64,000 nucleotides of DNA from an uncultured Nioella sp. (lineage in GTDB: Bacteria > Pseudomonadota > Alphaproteobacteria > Rhodobacterales > Rhodobacteraceae). The position numbers and the translations under genes were made by a program. Every line of letters begins with the position of its first letter. The first letter of the stretch is position 1. Shown one piece after another: positions 52,352 through 61,157 of this stretch. The DNA is taken from the NCBI GenBank assembly GCA_947495575.1, contig CANLZL010000002.1:310001-374000 (forward strand), read 5' to 3'. The notes beneath the pieces are model-generated. The model ran no database searches. It saw only the letters and a list, made by a program, of their open reading frames with translations, and was not told where the DNA came from.

Positions 52352-53230
52352 ATGACCGACCTTCCCTTTGACGGTGCCATCAGCCGCTTTTTCGAAAGCG
52401 AAGCCCCAGAGGAGGTGCGCGACGCAATCCGAACCGCCAAGAAAAACAGCGTTTTGGACCCCAGCTTTCCTTATACCCATCGCATGGACAAATACGAGTA
52501 TGAGGCGCAATTGGCCGCCCTGCAGATAGAGCTTGTGAAATGCCATGCCTGGGTGCGTGACACTGGCCAACGCGTCGCAATTGTGTTTGAGGGCCGCGAT
52601 GCAGCCGGCAAAGGCGGCTCGATCAAGCGCGTTCGTGAAAATCTGAACCCACGTGTCGCATCGGTTGTGGCCCTGTCGAAACCCACCGAACGCGAAGCCG
52701 CCCAATGGTATTTCCAGCGCTATATCAGGCATTTGCCATCTGGTGGAGAGCTGCGCCTTTTCGACCGCAGCTGGTACAATCGTGGCGTTGTCGAACATGT
52801 GTTCGGCTTCTGCACCCCAGAACAGCGGGCCAGTTTCTTCCAGCAGTTGCCGGGAATTGAGTCCACTTTGGTAGAGGACGGAATTCACCTGATCAAAATA
52901 TGGCTCAATGTGGGACGTGCAGAACAGCTGCGCCGTTTCCTAGATCGTGAGGGCGATCCGTTGAAGCAATGGAAACTGAGCTGGATTGATGTTGAAGGCC
53001 TAAAAAAATGGGATGCCTACAGCGCTGCAATCTCGGAAACCCTTGCCCTTGGCCATTCAGACAGCGCGCCATGGACCGTCATTCGCGCTGATGACAAGCG
53101 CCGCGCGCGCCTTGCCGTGATCCGGCGGATCCTGTCGCAGCTGGATTACACCAATAAGGACAGCGACATCGTTGACGCCCCCGACCCGAGCATTTGCGGT
53201 GGGCCAGAAATGTGGGCCGGGCATGCCTAA
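52352..53230 (+). CDS. ppk2: Polyphosphate kinase 2
   Basis: PPK2 moves phosphate between polyphosphate and nucleotides, usually making GTP or ATP. The 292-residue single-domain protein has Walker [18 protein letters not shown], the lid/Walker [21 protein letters not shown] and [17 protein letters not shown]. The sequence [28 protein letters not shown] (read as [18 protein letters not shown]) is typical of the family. ATG 52352 is chosen over one three codons upstream. The TetR-type regulator gene begins inside its last 8 bases, so the two are co-expressed. Confidence 0.95.
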   Translation: MTDLPFDGAISRFFESEAPEEVRDAIRTAKKNSVLDPSFPYTHRMDKYEYEAQLAALQIELVKCHAWVRDTGQRVAIVFEGRDAAGKGGSIKRVRENLNPRVASVVALSKPTEREAAQWYFQRYIRHLPSGGELRLFDRSWYNRGVVEHVFGFCTPEQRASFFQQLPGIESTLVEDGIHLIKIWLNVGRAEQLRRFLDREGDPLKQWKLSWIDVEGLKKWDAYSAAISETLALGHSDSAPWTVIRADDKRRARLAVIRRILSQLDYTNKDSDIVDAPDPSICGGPEMWAGHA

Positions 53231-53840
53231 ACGCGGCTATCACCACGGAAATCTGCGTCAGGCGTTGGTTGATGCCGCCCTGATCCTAATCGAACAAAAG
53301 GGCCCAACCGGGTTCACTTTGTCCGAAGCTGCCAAAACGGCTGGCGTTACGCCTGCTGCCGTATACCGCCACTTCGAAGGTCGCGAGGATCTGATTGCCG
53401 AGGGGGCGCGACAGGGCCATGAAATCTTTGCCGATCTGATGGATTACGCGTTCACTAATGGCGGCCCATCTGCATTGGCTGCATTTGAGGCCACAGGTCG
53501 CGCCTACCTGGCCTTCGCCCGCAAATACCCCGGCCATTACATGGCAATGTTTGAAAGCGGTATTCCGGCAAACAAGACGCCTGAACTGGCTGCGGCCTCA
53601 ACCCGGTCACGAGAAATCCTGGAACGCGCGGCCGAAGCGTTATCGGTCCATATCCCGGAAGAAAAGCGGCCGCCGGCCTCGATGTTTTCTGCGCATATCT
53701 GGGCGATGAGCCATGGTGTAGTAGAACTTTTTGCCCGTGGTAAACCGGGCGGGAACGCGCCATTTCCACCAGAAGATTTGCTGGAGGCAGGTATCGGTAT
53801 CTATCTGCGGGGGCTCGGTCTGATCGAGTCGGATAAGTAA
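53223..53840 (+). CDS. TetR/AcrR family regulator
   Basis: The 205-residue regulator begins [19 protein letters not shown]; the helix-turn-helix is [28 protein letters not shown] (read as [19 protein letters not shown]). The C-terminal ligand domain with [24 protein letters not shown] is of the WHG type. The start at 53223 overlaps ppk2 by 8 bases. It may control ppk2 or distant genes; the ligand is unknown. The next roughly 300 bases hold no gene. Confidence 0.92.
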   Translation: MPKRGYHHGNLRQALVDAALILIEQKGPTGFTLSEAAKTAGVTPAAVYRHFEGREDLIAEGARQGHEIFADLMDYAFTNGGPSALAAFEATGRAYLAFARKYPGHYMAMFESGIPANKTPELAAASTRSREILERAAEALSVHIPEEKRPPASMFSAHIWAMSHGVVELFARGKPGGNAPFPPEDLLEAGIGIYLRGLGLIESDK

Positions 53841-54138
53841 ATCTATCCTTTCTTTTCCGAAGATGCTTTCGGGGGTGACGAGGTATATCAATTGGACGGG
53901 CCGCTTCCTCTGGCGCAGTGGGCCAGGCAATTCGCCTGCAATGTGCCTACACCAAGCGAGCCGCCCTCCAAAAACAAGCAGCGCCGGCTACTAAGCAAAC
54001 AATAACAAATCGATTTATTATTGCGTCCAAATCACCCAAATTCCTGGCAAGGATTGCGAATATCAGGACTGGCGGCGTAACCTGTCGCACATGACCCGTC
54101 GCGGTCGACAAACCTTGCGACCAATCGGGAGCCCCCCA
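53841..54138. other. Intergenic stretch without a gene
   Basis: This stretch is AT-rich, particularly 53990-54060. I find no gene, strong hairpin, tRNA or recognisable operator. It probably holds the promoter of the membrane protein gene that follows. Confidence 0.5.
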
Positions 54139-55635
54139 ATGCCAACTGCACTGCCTGCTCGCCTTGTCTGCAGCTTCTTGATCGCTTCTGTCGCCGCGGC
54201 CCTGATCGTTCTTAGAATTTGGTCATCAGAAAACGGATTCATTTCCCCCGATAGCACGCAATACCTTGCTGCGGCCGAAAGCTTGATCTCAGACCGGGGG
54301 CTAAACATAGCAAATGATGGCCGTGGCGCGCTGGCAGACACCCGATTTGCGATCTGGCCCGCTGGATACCCGGCGGCAATTGCAACCGTCTCCAATGTCT
54401 CCGGCCTAAGTGTTTTTGCCGCTTCAAAAGTCCTGAATGTCGGATTGCTTTTTGCGACCGTTCTGTTGATCTCTGCCGGATTTGGGCGCACTGGTTTTGC
54501 CTTGTCGCTCGTCCCGGTCTTTGGCGCTTACCTTGAAATATTCTCTTTCACCTGGAGCGAAGGCGCTTTTCAGTTCTTGCTTGTTATAGCCTGCCTTCTC
54601 GCATCCAAAGCCATCGAAAGACCAATGGGTGGCGCAGATGTTCGAATTATTGGCCTAGGGCTCGCCGTCGTTGCCCTATTCCTGTGCCGGTATGTCGGGG
54701 CTTTTGCGATCGTCATTCCCGCCTTGCTGTGCGTCTTGGACATCATCGCCAAACGCTATGCCCGAGCCGGTTTAGGGGCTTTGGCTTCACTCGCTTGCCT
54801 GATTTTCTTTGGTGTTTACCTGTATACAAATCAACAACTTACAGGCCATGTGACTGGCATTGCACGAGTTCCGGCACCTGAAAGCAGTTCTGAACTGATT
54901 AACCAACTGGCCATCGCTTTTGTTCGGGAACTGATATTGCCATTGCCCAATTGGCACCCTGGAAATCCAATGCACCTCGCCATTTTTGCAGCTCAAGCGG
55001 CGGCTTTGCTGCTTTTCGCCTATGTCGCGTTCCGACACCGAAAACACTGCACAAAGTCGCACATTCGTGATCCTTTGACATGGCTCCTTTTATTGGTTGG
55101 AGCCGCGTATTTGGGGGTGATAATCCTATTGCGCTGGCGCACCGCTTTTGACGGGTTTGGGTTCCGGCTGCTTGCCCCGGGAAGCTTGCTGATCATCTTG
55201 GGGATATTTAGGACGGCCCTTTTTATCAACCCCAGGCTCCAAACGGCTTGCACGCTTTTCATGGTAAGTATGGCAACGCTATCCCTTGCTCAACTAGCCC
55301 TTACTTCAGACATTGATCCCAATCGGTTCGCGTCTGAGACTGAGGCAAGGCGCGCGCGGTATGCGGCTGTACCGGAAGGCGCCATTCTGGTTTTTGGCGG
55401 GCTACATGTGCGTTATTTGCGACCTGACCTTCACCTTGCCGCACCTATACCATTCAGCGCAACCGGGTTGCCCGAAGATCGGGAACCCTGGCAGTCATTT
55501 CTGAACGACCTTGACCCCGATGCGCCCGTATATGTCGAAATCGGCGAAAGTCCGGATTGGACTGAACCATTTCATCCTTCTGTTGCATCAGAATTGGCAG
55601 CATTTCCAGCAGGACAGGTGTTTTTGCTAAGGTAA
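54139..55635 (+). CDS. Multi-pass membrane protein, glycosyltransferase-like
   Basis: This 498-residue protein has about ten membrane segments from residue 8 (LVCSFLIASVAAALIVLRIW) on. SENGFISPDSTQYLAAAESL just after the first helix resembles the extracytoplasmic acidic loop of GT-C type polyprenyl-phosphate glycosyltransferases, with D in place of the catalytic acidic pair. A soluble C-terminal part (about residues 400-498) includes GAILVFGGLHVRYLRPDL. A GT-C role is inference only. The gene is visibly more AT-rich than its neighbours. ATG 54091 is an alternative start. Confidence 0.65.
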   Translation: MPTALPARLVCSFLIASVAAALIVLRIWSSENGFISPDSTQYLAAAESLISDRGLNIANDGRGALADTRFAIWPAGYPAAIATVSNVSGLSVFAASKVLNVGLLFATVLLISAGFGRTGFALSLVPVFGAYLEIFSFTWSEGAFQFLLVIACLLASKAIERPMGGADVRIIGLGLAVVALFLCRYVGAFAIVIPALLCVLDIIAKRYARAGLGALASLACLIFFGVYLYTNQQLTGHVTGIARVPAPESSSELINQLAIAFVRELILPLPNWHPGNPMHLAIFAAQAAALLLFAYVAFRHRKHCTKSHIRDPLTWLLLLVGAAYLGVIILLRWRTAFDGFGFRLLAPGSLLIILGIFRTALFINPRLQTACTLFMVSMATLSLAQLALTSDIDPNRFASETEARRARYAAVPEGAILVFGGLHVRYLRPDLHLAAPIPFSATGLPEDREPWQSFLNDLDPDAPVYVEIGESPDWTEPFHPSVASELAAFPAGQVFLLR

Positions 55636-55668
55636 AGACAGTTTTAATTCAACAATCACATTCAAACG

Positions 55669-55696
55669 AAAAGGCCGCCCAAACGGACGGCCTTTC
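55669..55696. terminator. Terminator between convergent genes
   Basis: AAAGGCCG/CGGCCTTT is an 8-bp perfect stem with a 10-base loop, lying between the membrane protein gene and rpsI. It carries A-tracts before and T-tracts after, so it can act in both directions; it best serves the rplM-rpsI transcript. Confidence 0.85.
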
Positions 55697-55716
55697 CAAC
55701 AATCTTTTTCCAGCGA

Positions 55717-56211
55717 TTAACGTTTGGAGAACTGGAAGGAACGACGCGCTTTGCGGCGGCCGAATTTTTTCCGTTCAACAACACGGCTGTCGCGAGTCAG
55801 GAAGCCAGCAGCTTTCAGAGCGCCACGCATGGACGGCTCATACCGCTGCAATGCGACCGAGATACCGTGCTTGACGGCACCGGCCTGACCAGACAGTCCG
55901 CCACCCTTAACGGTGGCCATCACGTCAAATTCATCCTCGACACCGGCAACGGTGAAAGGCTGACGCAGGATCATCTGCAGAACGGGACGGGCGAAATAAA
56001 CGCTCATGTCCTTGCCGTTTACTGTCACTTTGCCGGAACCGGGCTTGATCCAGACACGGGCAACCGCATCTTTCCGCTTGCCGGTGGCATAAGAGCGGCC
56101 AAGCGCGTCGCGCTGCGGCTCACGGTTGATTTCCAGTTCCACTGCCTGGGTAACGTCTTCGCCACCAGCAACGGCTTTCAGCTCATCGAGCGAGGTCAAA
56201 GTCTCAGCCAT
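55717..56211 (-). CDS. rpsI: 30S ribosomal protein S9
   Basis: The 164-residue protein has a roughly 35-residue acidic N-terminal extension followed by the S9 core: [30 protein letters not shown] (read as [19 protein letters not shown]), [19 protein letters not shown] and a basic tail ending [11 protein letters not shown]. The final residues reach the P-site tRNA. It lies 5 bases behind rplM, in the standard rplM-rpsI operon. N-terminal extensions are common in this family's S9. Confidence 0.99.
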   Translation of the reverse strand: MAETLTSLDELKAVAGGEDVTQAVELEINREPQRDALGRSYATGKRKDAVARVWIKPGSGKVTVNGKDMSVYFARPVLQMILRQPFTVAGVEDEFDVMATVKGGGLSGQAGAVKHGISVALQRYEPSMRGALKAAGFLTRDSRVVERKKFGRRKARRSFQFSKR

Positions 56212-56216
56212 GTCTC

Positions 56217-56675
56217 TCAGCTCCGCGTATTTTTGGGGTTCATGGATTTAACATCCAGCACTTCTGGCGCCTGCGCCTCATGCGGATGCTCGGCACCGGC
56301 GTAAACACGCAGGTTGGTCATTTGCTGACGGCTGAGCGAGCCGCCGGGCAGCATGCGCTTAACAGCCTGAACAACAACGCGCTCTGGATGCGCGCCTTCC
56401 AGGATCTGACCGGTGGTGCGGGATTTGATCCCACCCGGATACCCGGTGTGCCAGTAGTTGGGTTTGTTGCGCTTGTTGCCGGTCACCTGAACCTTGTCGG
56501 CATTGATGACAATCACGTTGTCGCCCATGTCCATGTGAGGGGTAAAGGTGGCCTTGTGCTTGCCGCGCAGGCGCATGGCGATGATCGAGGCGAGACGGCC
56601 CAGAACGACACCTTCGGCGTCGATCAGGATCCAGCTTTTCTCGATATCCGCCGGAGTGGCAGAAAAAGTCTTCAT
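56217..56675 (-). CDS. rplM: 50S ribosomal protein L13
   Basis: The 152-residue protein is canonical: [27 protein letters not shown] (read as [20 protein letters not shown]), [27 protein letters not shown]-like [12 protein letters not shown], and the signature region [22 protein letters not shown]. It starts the rplM-rpsI operon. Its leader (56676-56867) is 192 bases behind the MocR-type gene on the same strand and contains a small hairpin GGGGC/GCCCC near 56742-56755. Confidence 0.99.
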   Translation of the reverse strand: MKTFSATPADIEKSWILIDAEGVVLGRLASIIAMRLRGKHKATFTPHMDMGDNVIVINADKVQVTGNKRNKPNYWHTGYPGGIKSRTTGQILEGAHPERVVVQAVKRMLPGGSLSRQQMTNLRVYAGAEHPHEAQAPEVLDVKSMNPKNTRS

Positions 56676-56867
56676 TTGCTTGTCTTCCTTGCGGGGCCGG
56701 ATGCCGCTTTTGACACCCGGAACATCAGAAACACGAACGAGGGGCGATGCCCCCCGATTGGATGGATGTGTTTTACCTGTGTTGCGCGCAAGTTCAAGGG
56801 CAATAATTCACATAATATTGTTTAATATCAGCAACTTAAATTTACGGTATTATTTTACCCCATCAAA

Positions 56868-58271
56868 CTAGACGCTAATCTGCTCTGGCGGGTTGTCCAA
56901 AAGCCTGCGCAGCCGCTGCATCGCCTCTTCAAACCGGTCCAACGAGATGTGGCCATTCACTGCAAATCGAACTGCATGGGGCGCGCGACCGTCGCGCAAA
57001 CAAAACTCATCGGCCGATCTGATTTGCACCCCTTCGCGTTCTGCCGCCCGGCAAAACGCGGCAGCGCGCCAGCCCGACGGAAGGTTCAGCCACAAAAAAG
57101 GAACTTCCGCGTCCCAGCTGAGGTCATAGCGCCCAAGGACATTCACCGCCGCACGCACATATTCGCCCATCCGTGCGCGAATGCGATCGGCCAATTGCTT
57201 GACACCCGGATCCCCCAACAGAATGCGGGTCAGTTCTGCCACGGGTTGGGCTACACCAAAATACCCGTATTCGGCGGCGCGTCGCAAGTCCGACGACCGG
57301 CCCTGTGGGGCCAAAGCCCATCCGATCCGCAATGCAGGCGTCAAACTTTTGGAGATTGAGGAGACATGCCAGGACCGGTCAGGGGCCAAAGCACGGAAGG
57401 CCTGCGCACGGGCAGATCCCATGCGATAGCAATCATCCTCAATGATCTGCAAATCGTGGCGTTCGCACACACGGATCAGCTCTTTGCGCCGCTCAAGCGG
57501 CATGAACCCACCTGTTGGGTTCTGCACCTCTGGGGTCAGACAAATGGCCTGCCCGATATGATTTCGCGCCATGCGCTCCAGCGCATCAGCGCGCATGCCA
57601 TGCTCGTCCATTTCCACTGCCACCACCTCGGCCCGCATCAATTCAGCGGCGCGACGAAATCCGGCATAAGACAACTCTTCAACAAACAAGACGGGACGCG
57701 GACCTGACAGGATGGCCTGCATCACCACGCAAATACTGCTTTGTCCGCCATGGGTCAGGACAATATCGGATTCTCGCAATTGCCCCAGATGCAGATCGGA
57801 CAGCCAGTCCAAAACAACCTGGCGTACCGGGCGATAGGCATCGCGCGTCGGGTAATTCAGGAACTTGAGCGGATCCATATCGGCCATTTCGCGACAGGCA
57901 GCACGCAATGCCTCGATCTGTCCCATATCCGGCATGCGTGGGCTGAACAGGCTGATATCGCCTTCGGTATCACCCAAAAGCACTTTGGTTTCCCGCGACC
58001 AGACGTCATCAAGAATGGGCGTCTTTGCTGCCGCGACAAAGGTTCCGCGCCCCACCGCCGCCTCCAGCACGCCCTCTTCAGTCAAAATCGTATAGGCGCG
58101 CGCGACCGTCCCGGGGGTGATCGACAATTGCCAGGCCAGTTCACGCACGGGCGGCAATTTCACCCCGACGGCCAGAGCGCCGGATGAAATCCCCTCGCGC
58201 AGCGCCGCGACCACCTTTTGATATTTGGCCCCGGCATAATCCGACAGGTCTGGCGCCCAAATTGTATCCAT
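56868..58271 (-). CDS. MocR-type GntR/aminotransferase regulator
   Basis: This fusion of a GntR helix-turn-helix (KLPPVRELAWQLSITPGTVARAYTILTEEGVLEA, read as PPVRELAWQLSITPGTVARA) with a class I aminotransferase domain is a MocR/PdxR/GabR-type regulator. The PLP lysine is in WHVSSISKSLTPALRIGW, and CLTPEVQNPTGGFMP gives the cofactor-side NPTG. I choose ATG 58271 (467 residues), with GAGGA upstream; an earlier ATG at 58295 adds eight residues. The start region is covered by TTGTAT boxes shared with the divergent DUF1127 gene, suggesting autoregulation. Confidence 0.9.
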   Translation of the reverse strand: MDTIWAPDLSDYAGAKYQKVVAALREGISSGALAVGVKLPPVRELAWQLSITPGTVARAYTILTEEGVLEAAVGRGTFVAAAKTPILDDVWSRETKVLLGDTEGDISLFSPRMPDMGQIEALRAACREMADMDPLKFLNYPTRDAYRPVRQVVLDWLSDLHLGQLRESDIVLTHGGQSSICVVMQAILSGPRPVLFVEELSYAGFRRAAELMRAEVVAVEMDEHGMRADALERMARNHIGQAICLTPEVQNPTGGFMPLERRKELIRVCERHDLQIIEDDCYRMGSARAQAFRALAPDRSWHVSSISKSLTPALRIGWALAPQGRSSDLRRAAEYGYFGVAQPVAELTRILLGDPGVKQLADRIRARMGEYVRAAVNVLGRYDLSWDAEVPFLWLNLPSGWRAAAFCRAAEREGVQIRSADEFCLRDGRAPHAVRFAVNGHISLDRFEEAMQRLRRLLDNPPEQISV

Positions 58272-58351
58272 TACAATGTTTTCCTCGACCCGCATTGTAT
58301 TATTTTGTATCGAAACATCATGACTAGAATGTCATATTGTGTCAATACAAT
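58261..58351. promoter_or_regulatory. Array of TTGTAT/ATACAA boxes in the MocR-DUF1127 divergent region
   Basis: Three sets are visible. ATTGTA-TCCAT-TACAAT (58261-58277) overlaps the MocR start codon. TTGTAT repeats in direct orientation at 58295-58300 and 58305-58310, 10 bases apart. ATTGT-N6-ACAAT (58336-58351) lies 19 bases before the DUF1127 start. Direct repeats at one-turn spacing are typical for MocR-type regulators, so this is probably their operator region. Confidence 0.65.
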
Positions 58352-58369
58352 TTTGAGGAGGATCTTCCC

Positions 58370-58597
58370 ATGGTCCAATCACCGGTTCAAAACGCCCTCG
58401 GCTTTCTTGCTGATCGTCAGCTCGCCCCGCTTTCTGCGGTTCTGCTGAACTGTGTCGTTACCGTTGTAAAATGGGAAGAATGGCGCCGTACCCGAAAGGG
58501 TCTACGCAATCTTGACGATCATATGCTTGACGATATTGGCGTAACCCGCGCCCAGGCCGATCATGAACTGACCCGAAGCTATTTCGACACCAAGTAG
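58370..58597 (+). CDS. DUF1127 family small protein
   Basis: This 75-residue protein carries a C-terminal DUF1127 domain (VVKWEEWRRTRKGLRNLDDHM, then LDDIGVTRAQADHE) with the Arg-rich motif. Family members have been linked to RNA binding and phosphate or carbon metabolism in other alphaproteobacteria. ATG 58370 has GAGGAGG upstream; earlier codons would run into the operator region. It is divergent from the MocR-type regulator and is its most likely target. Confidence 0.92.
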   Translation: MVQSPVQNALGFLADRQLAPLSAVLLNCVVTVVKWEEWRRTRKGLRNLDDHMLDDIGVTRAQADHELTRSYFDTK

Positions 58598-58686
58598 TTC
58601 CCCGACAGGGTCAGGCCGCCCCCAATCTCTTCCCGGCCTGCCCAGTCCTTCAGGGGCGGACATACCCTGCCCGCCCCTGTGAGTTA

Positions 58687-58706
58687 GATACAATTCAAAT
58701 TGTATC
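58687..58706. promoter_or_regulatory. Perfect 20-bp palindrome carrying the MocR-type box
   Basis: GATACAATT-CA-AATTGTATC is a perfect 9+9 inverted repeat whose arms are the GATACAA/TTGTATC box found at the MocR promoter. It lies between convergent genes, three bases behind the DUF5368-like stop. AT-rich arms and no T-tract make a terminator unlikely. Confidence 0.55.
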
Positions 58707-58709
58707 AGG

Positions 58710-59069
58710 TCATTGTGGTGGCCGATCCGGCCCCTGGATCAGAGATTGTATCGTATAGACCAGAATAGCCGCACCAATCGCGCCGATAGCCGCGACGCCC
58801 AGTAAGACCAACAAGTCTACCGGACCGCCAATATCACCAAAACCCGAATGGGTGACATTCCACAAGAACACCACCGCCAGCACCGCGCCAAATGGCATCG
58901 AGACCTGCGCCAGCAGAAACTTGCGCCAACTGACCGACCGATCCCGGATCAGGACGTATAAATAAAGCACTGTAACGATGGCAGCGGCGGCCACCATCGC
59001 CCAGAATAGTGTCTTGCCAAAAACTTCTTCAAAAACGGCAATGAACATGCCGAGACTTGGGTTTTCCAT
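58710..59069 (-). CDS. DUF5368-like small membrane protein
   Basis: The 119-residue protein has three membrane segments (residues about 15-40, LFWAMVAAAAIVTVLYLYVLI; 52-75, FLLAQVSMPFGAVLAVVFLW; and 88-112, LLVLLGVAAIGAIGAAILVY). I associate the pattern with DUF5368 from memory. AAGGAGG precedes the ATG. It begins 17 bases behind the sqr stop and is surely in one operon with it, so it could anchor SQR to the membrane or to quinone. Confidence 0.72.
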   Translation of the reverse strand: MENPSLGMFIAVFEEVFGKTLFWAMVAAAAIVTVLYLYVLIRDRSVSWRKFLLAQVSMPFGAVLAVVFLWNVTHSGFGDIGGPVDLLVLLGVAAIGAIGAAILVYTIQSLIQGPDRPPQ

Positions 59070-59086
59070 CTGTTGGCCTCCTTCCC

Positions 59087-60406
59087 TTACGCGCGACCGC
59101 GCAGCATGGCTTGATACGTGGCTTTCAGAGCGACTTCCTTGATCAACCAACTGATCCAAAGCTCTTCCAGCGGAGCAATCAGCCCGGGGAAAGAGGGCAC
59201 CAGATTGTTGTTGTAATCAAACTCGATGAGCATGGCCCGACCAACACGGGTGATCAGCGGACAAGAGGTGTAGCCGCTATAGATGTGATCGGTCGTATCG
59301 CCGACAATTTGCGCCACCAGTTGATCCTCAACCACCGGAACTTGCCATTTGACGCTGGCCGCGGTTTTCCCCTTGGGAACACCTGCAACATCGCCTGCGG
59401 CAAAGACATTCGGGTAACGGGCGTGACGCAGTGTATATTGATCAACTTCGGCCCAGCCCTGGCCGACCCACCGGTCCTCCCATGACAACCCGCTTTCGCG
59501 AATGGCGGCGGGTGCACGCATTGGCGGGATCACATTGGTGAAGTCATATTCTATTTCAACATCGCCCTCAGGCGTCGCGAAAGTTGCCACTTTTCGCCCG
59601 GGATCAATGGCGGTCATCACATGATTGTAGACCGTGTTAAATCCACGATCGGCATACAGCATCCGCACTTTTTCATTTACAATCGGTACGCCGAACAACG
59701 TGTCGGAATGGGCCGCATATATGATCTCGGATCGGCTGCGATTGCCTTTTTCGCGCAGGTAATGGTCGGTCAGGAAAGTGTATTTAAGCGGCGCACCCGC
59801 GCATTTCATGCCCGTTGCAGGACGCGAAAACAACCCAACCCCGCCCTCTTCGGTAAAGCGATCCATCTCGCGCCATGTCGCTGCGGCCTCTTCCGGCCCG
59901 GCATAGACCGACCCGATACCATTCTGACCGATCAGTTCGCGCGACATCCCCTCAATACCTTCGTAATTGAGCTCCAGCCCTGTGGCCAGAATAAGGTAAT
60001 CATAGGCCAATGTCTGACCATCCGTGGTCTCGACATTTTGAGCCTCAGGGTCAATCGCGGCGGCCCCTGCCTCAACCCATGTCACCCCGCGCGGCAACCA
60101 ATCCGCCGTTTGGCTGACGGAATAGCCCGAGGGTTTTAGCCCCGCCGCAATCAACGTGAATCCCGGTTGGTATAGGTGTCGCTGCCGGGGGTCGATAACA
60201 GTGATATTCGCGCCATCCAATCGTGCCGACAGGCGATTGGCCAGCGCCGTACCGGCCGCCCCTGCCCCAAGAATCACGATATTGGCTGACGTTTGAACGG
60301 CCCTGTGTTGGGCGGGAGCTTCGCCGGGCAACAGGGCGGCTGTGCCGCCTGCGGCAAGCGCCCCCAACAGCGCGCGGCGTGTCGTTGGAATGTCGGGAAA
60401 ATCCAT
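59087..60406 (-). CDS. sqr: TAT-exported type II sulfide:quinone oxidoreductase
   Basis: It oxidises sulfide and passes electrons to quinone. The N-terminus PTTRRALLGALAAGGTAAL is a twin-arginine signal. FAD binding is at NIVILGAGAAGTALANRL (near residue 42) and YPNVFAAGDVAGVPKGKTA. C202 in GMKCAGAPLKYTFL and C382 in SGYTSCPLITRV match the redox cysteines of the human-SQOR type (C201 and C379), and EFDYNNN follows in the same order. Third-cysteine positions of bacterial type I SQR are absent. The C-terminus is amphipathic (LWISWLIKEVALKATYQAM). ATG 60406 has AGGAGG upstream; an FNR-type site lies 62 bases above. Confidence 0.92.
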   Translation of the reverse strand: MDFPDIPTTRRALLGALAAGGTAALLPGEAPAQHRAVQTSANIVILGAGAAGTALANRLSARLDGANITVIDPRQRHLYQPGFTLIAAGLKPSGYSVSQTADWLPRGVTWVEAGAAAIDPEAQNVETTDGQTLAYDYLILATGLELNYEGIEGMSRELIGQNGIGSVYAGPEEAAATWREMDRFTEEGGVGLFSRPATGMKCAGAPLKYTFLTDHYLREKGNRSRSEIIYAAHSDTLFGVPIVNEKVRMLYADRGFNTVYNHVMTAIDPGRKVATFATPEGDVEIEYDFTNVIPPMRAPAAIRESGLSWEDRWVGQGWAEVDQYTLRHARYPNVFAAGDVAGVPKGKTAASVKWQVPVVEDQLVAQIVGDTTDHIYSGYTSCPLITRVGRAMLIEFDYNNNLVPSFPGLIAPLEELWISWLIKEVALKATYQAMLRGRA

Positions 60407-60467
60407 AGGCAACCTCCTCTGTCGCAGGATATCTCCTTCACTTATGTGACTTTGGTAATAGTTGACT

Positions 60468-60481
60468 TTGACATATATCAA
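60468..60481. promoter_or_regulatory. FNR/FnrL-type site upstream of sqr
   Basis: TTGAC-ATAT-ATCAA (reverse TTGAT-ATAT-GTCAA) matches the FNR consensus TTGAT-N4-ATCAA at 9 of 10 positions, 62-75 bases upstream of the sqr start. Activation at low oxygen is inferred. Confidence 0.65.
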
Positions 60482-60659
60482 TTGGATTCGATGATTTTCC
60501 ATTTCACCGGGAAAACTTTTGTCTTGCGCCGACTCAATGCCTCGCCTATCTGCCCCCTACGAACCGGGGACGATCCCAACCTGAGGCAGACGCAATTTCG
60601 CGGCCAAGGGGGGCGCTAAGGACCCACCACATCACTCTACTGGTAGAAGGGGATGCGCC

Positions 60660-61157
60660 ATGGATAGCGCCAACCTCTTCCAACTGGGGACTGGTCTGGA
60701 GACAGGCGCCCACGCGGAAGACTCTCGCGGTACGGTCACCGTACCCGACATTTTTGACGATACACGCGATGACCACTTCATCCGCAAGGATGGCGAAGTG
60801 TTCGCTGGTACGCATTTGATCCTTGAGGTCGTGAATGGCCACGGGCTGGATGAAGAACACCGCATTCAACAGGCGTTCCGCGATTGCGTGACAGAATGCG
60901 GCGCGACCTTGCTGCATATCCACACGCATAAATTCAGCCCTCAGGGCGTATCCGGCGTGGCTGTTCTGGCCGAAAGCCATATCTCCGTGCACACATGGCC
61001 CGAAATCGGCTATGGCGCCTTTGACGTCTTCATGTGTGGCGATGCGCAACCATGGAAATCGGTCGAGGTCCTGAAACGCGCCTTCCAGACGCAGGATGTC
61101 CGTGTCAAGGAATTGCGCCGTGGCACTGGACTGGTCACTGATCACGCGGCAGCCTGA
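60660..61157 (+). CDS. speD: S-adenosylmethionine decarboxylase proenzyme
   Basis: It makes decarboxylated SAM, the aminopropyl donor for spermidine. The 165-residue proenzyme self-cleaves between E105 and S106 in LAESHISVHTWPE to form its pyruvoyl cofactor. The HTHKFSPQGVSGVAVLAES segment and PWKSVEVLKRAF fit the short bacterial type, with an N-terminal extension of about 45 residues. Its stop overlaps the speE start by one base (TGATG), so both enzymes are made together. Confidence 0.96.
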   Translation: MDSANLFQLGTGLETGAHAEDSRGTVTVPDIFDDTRDDHFIRKDGEVFAGTHLILEVVNGHGLDEEHRIQQAFRDCVTECGATLLHIHTHKFSPQGVSGVAVLAESHISVHTWPEIGYGAFDVFMCGDAQPWKSVEVLKRAFQTQDVRVKELRRGTGLVTDHAAA

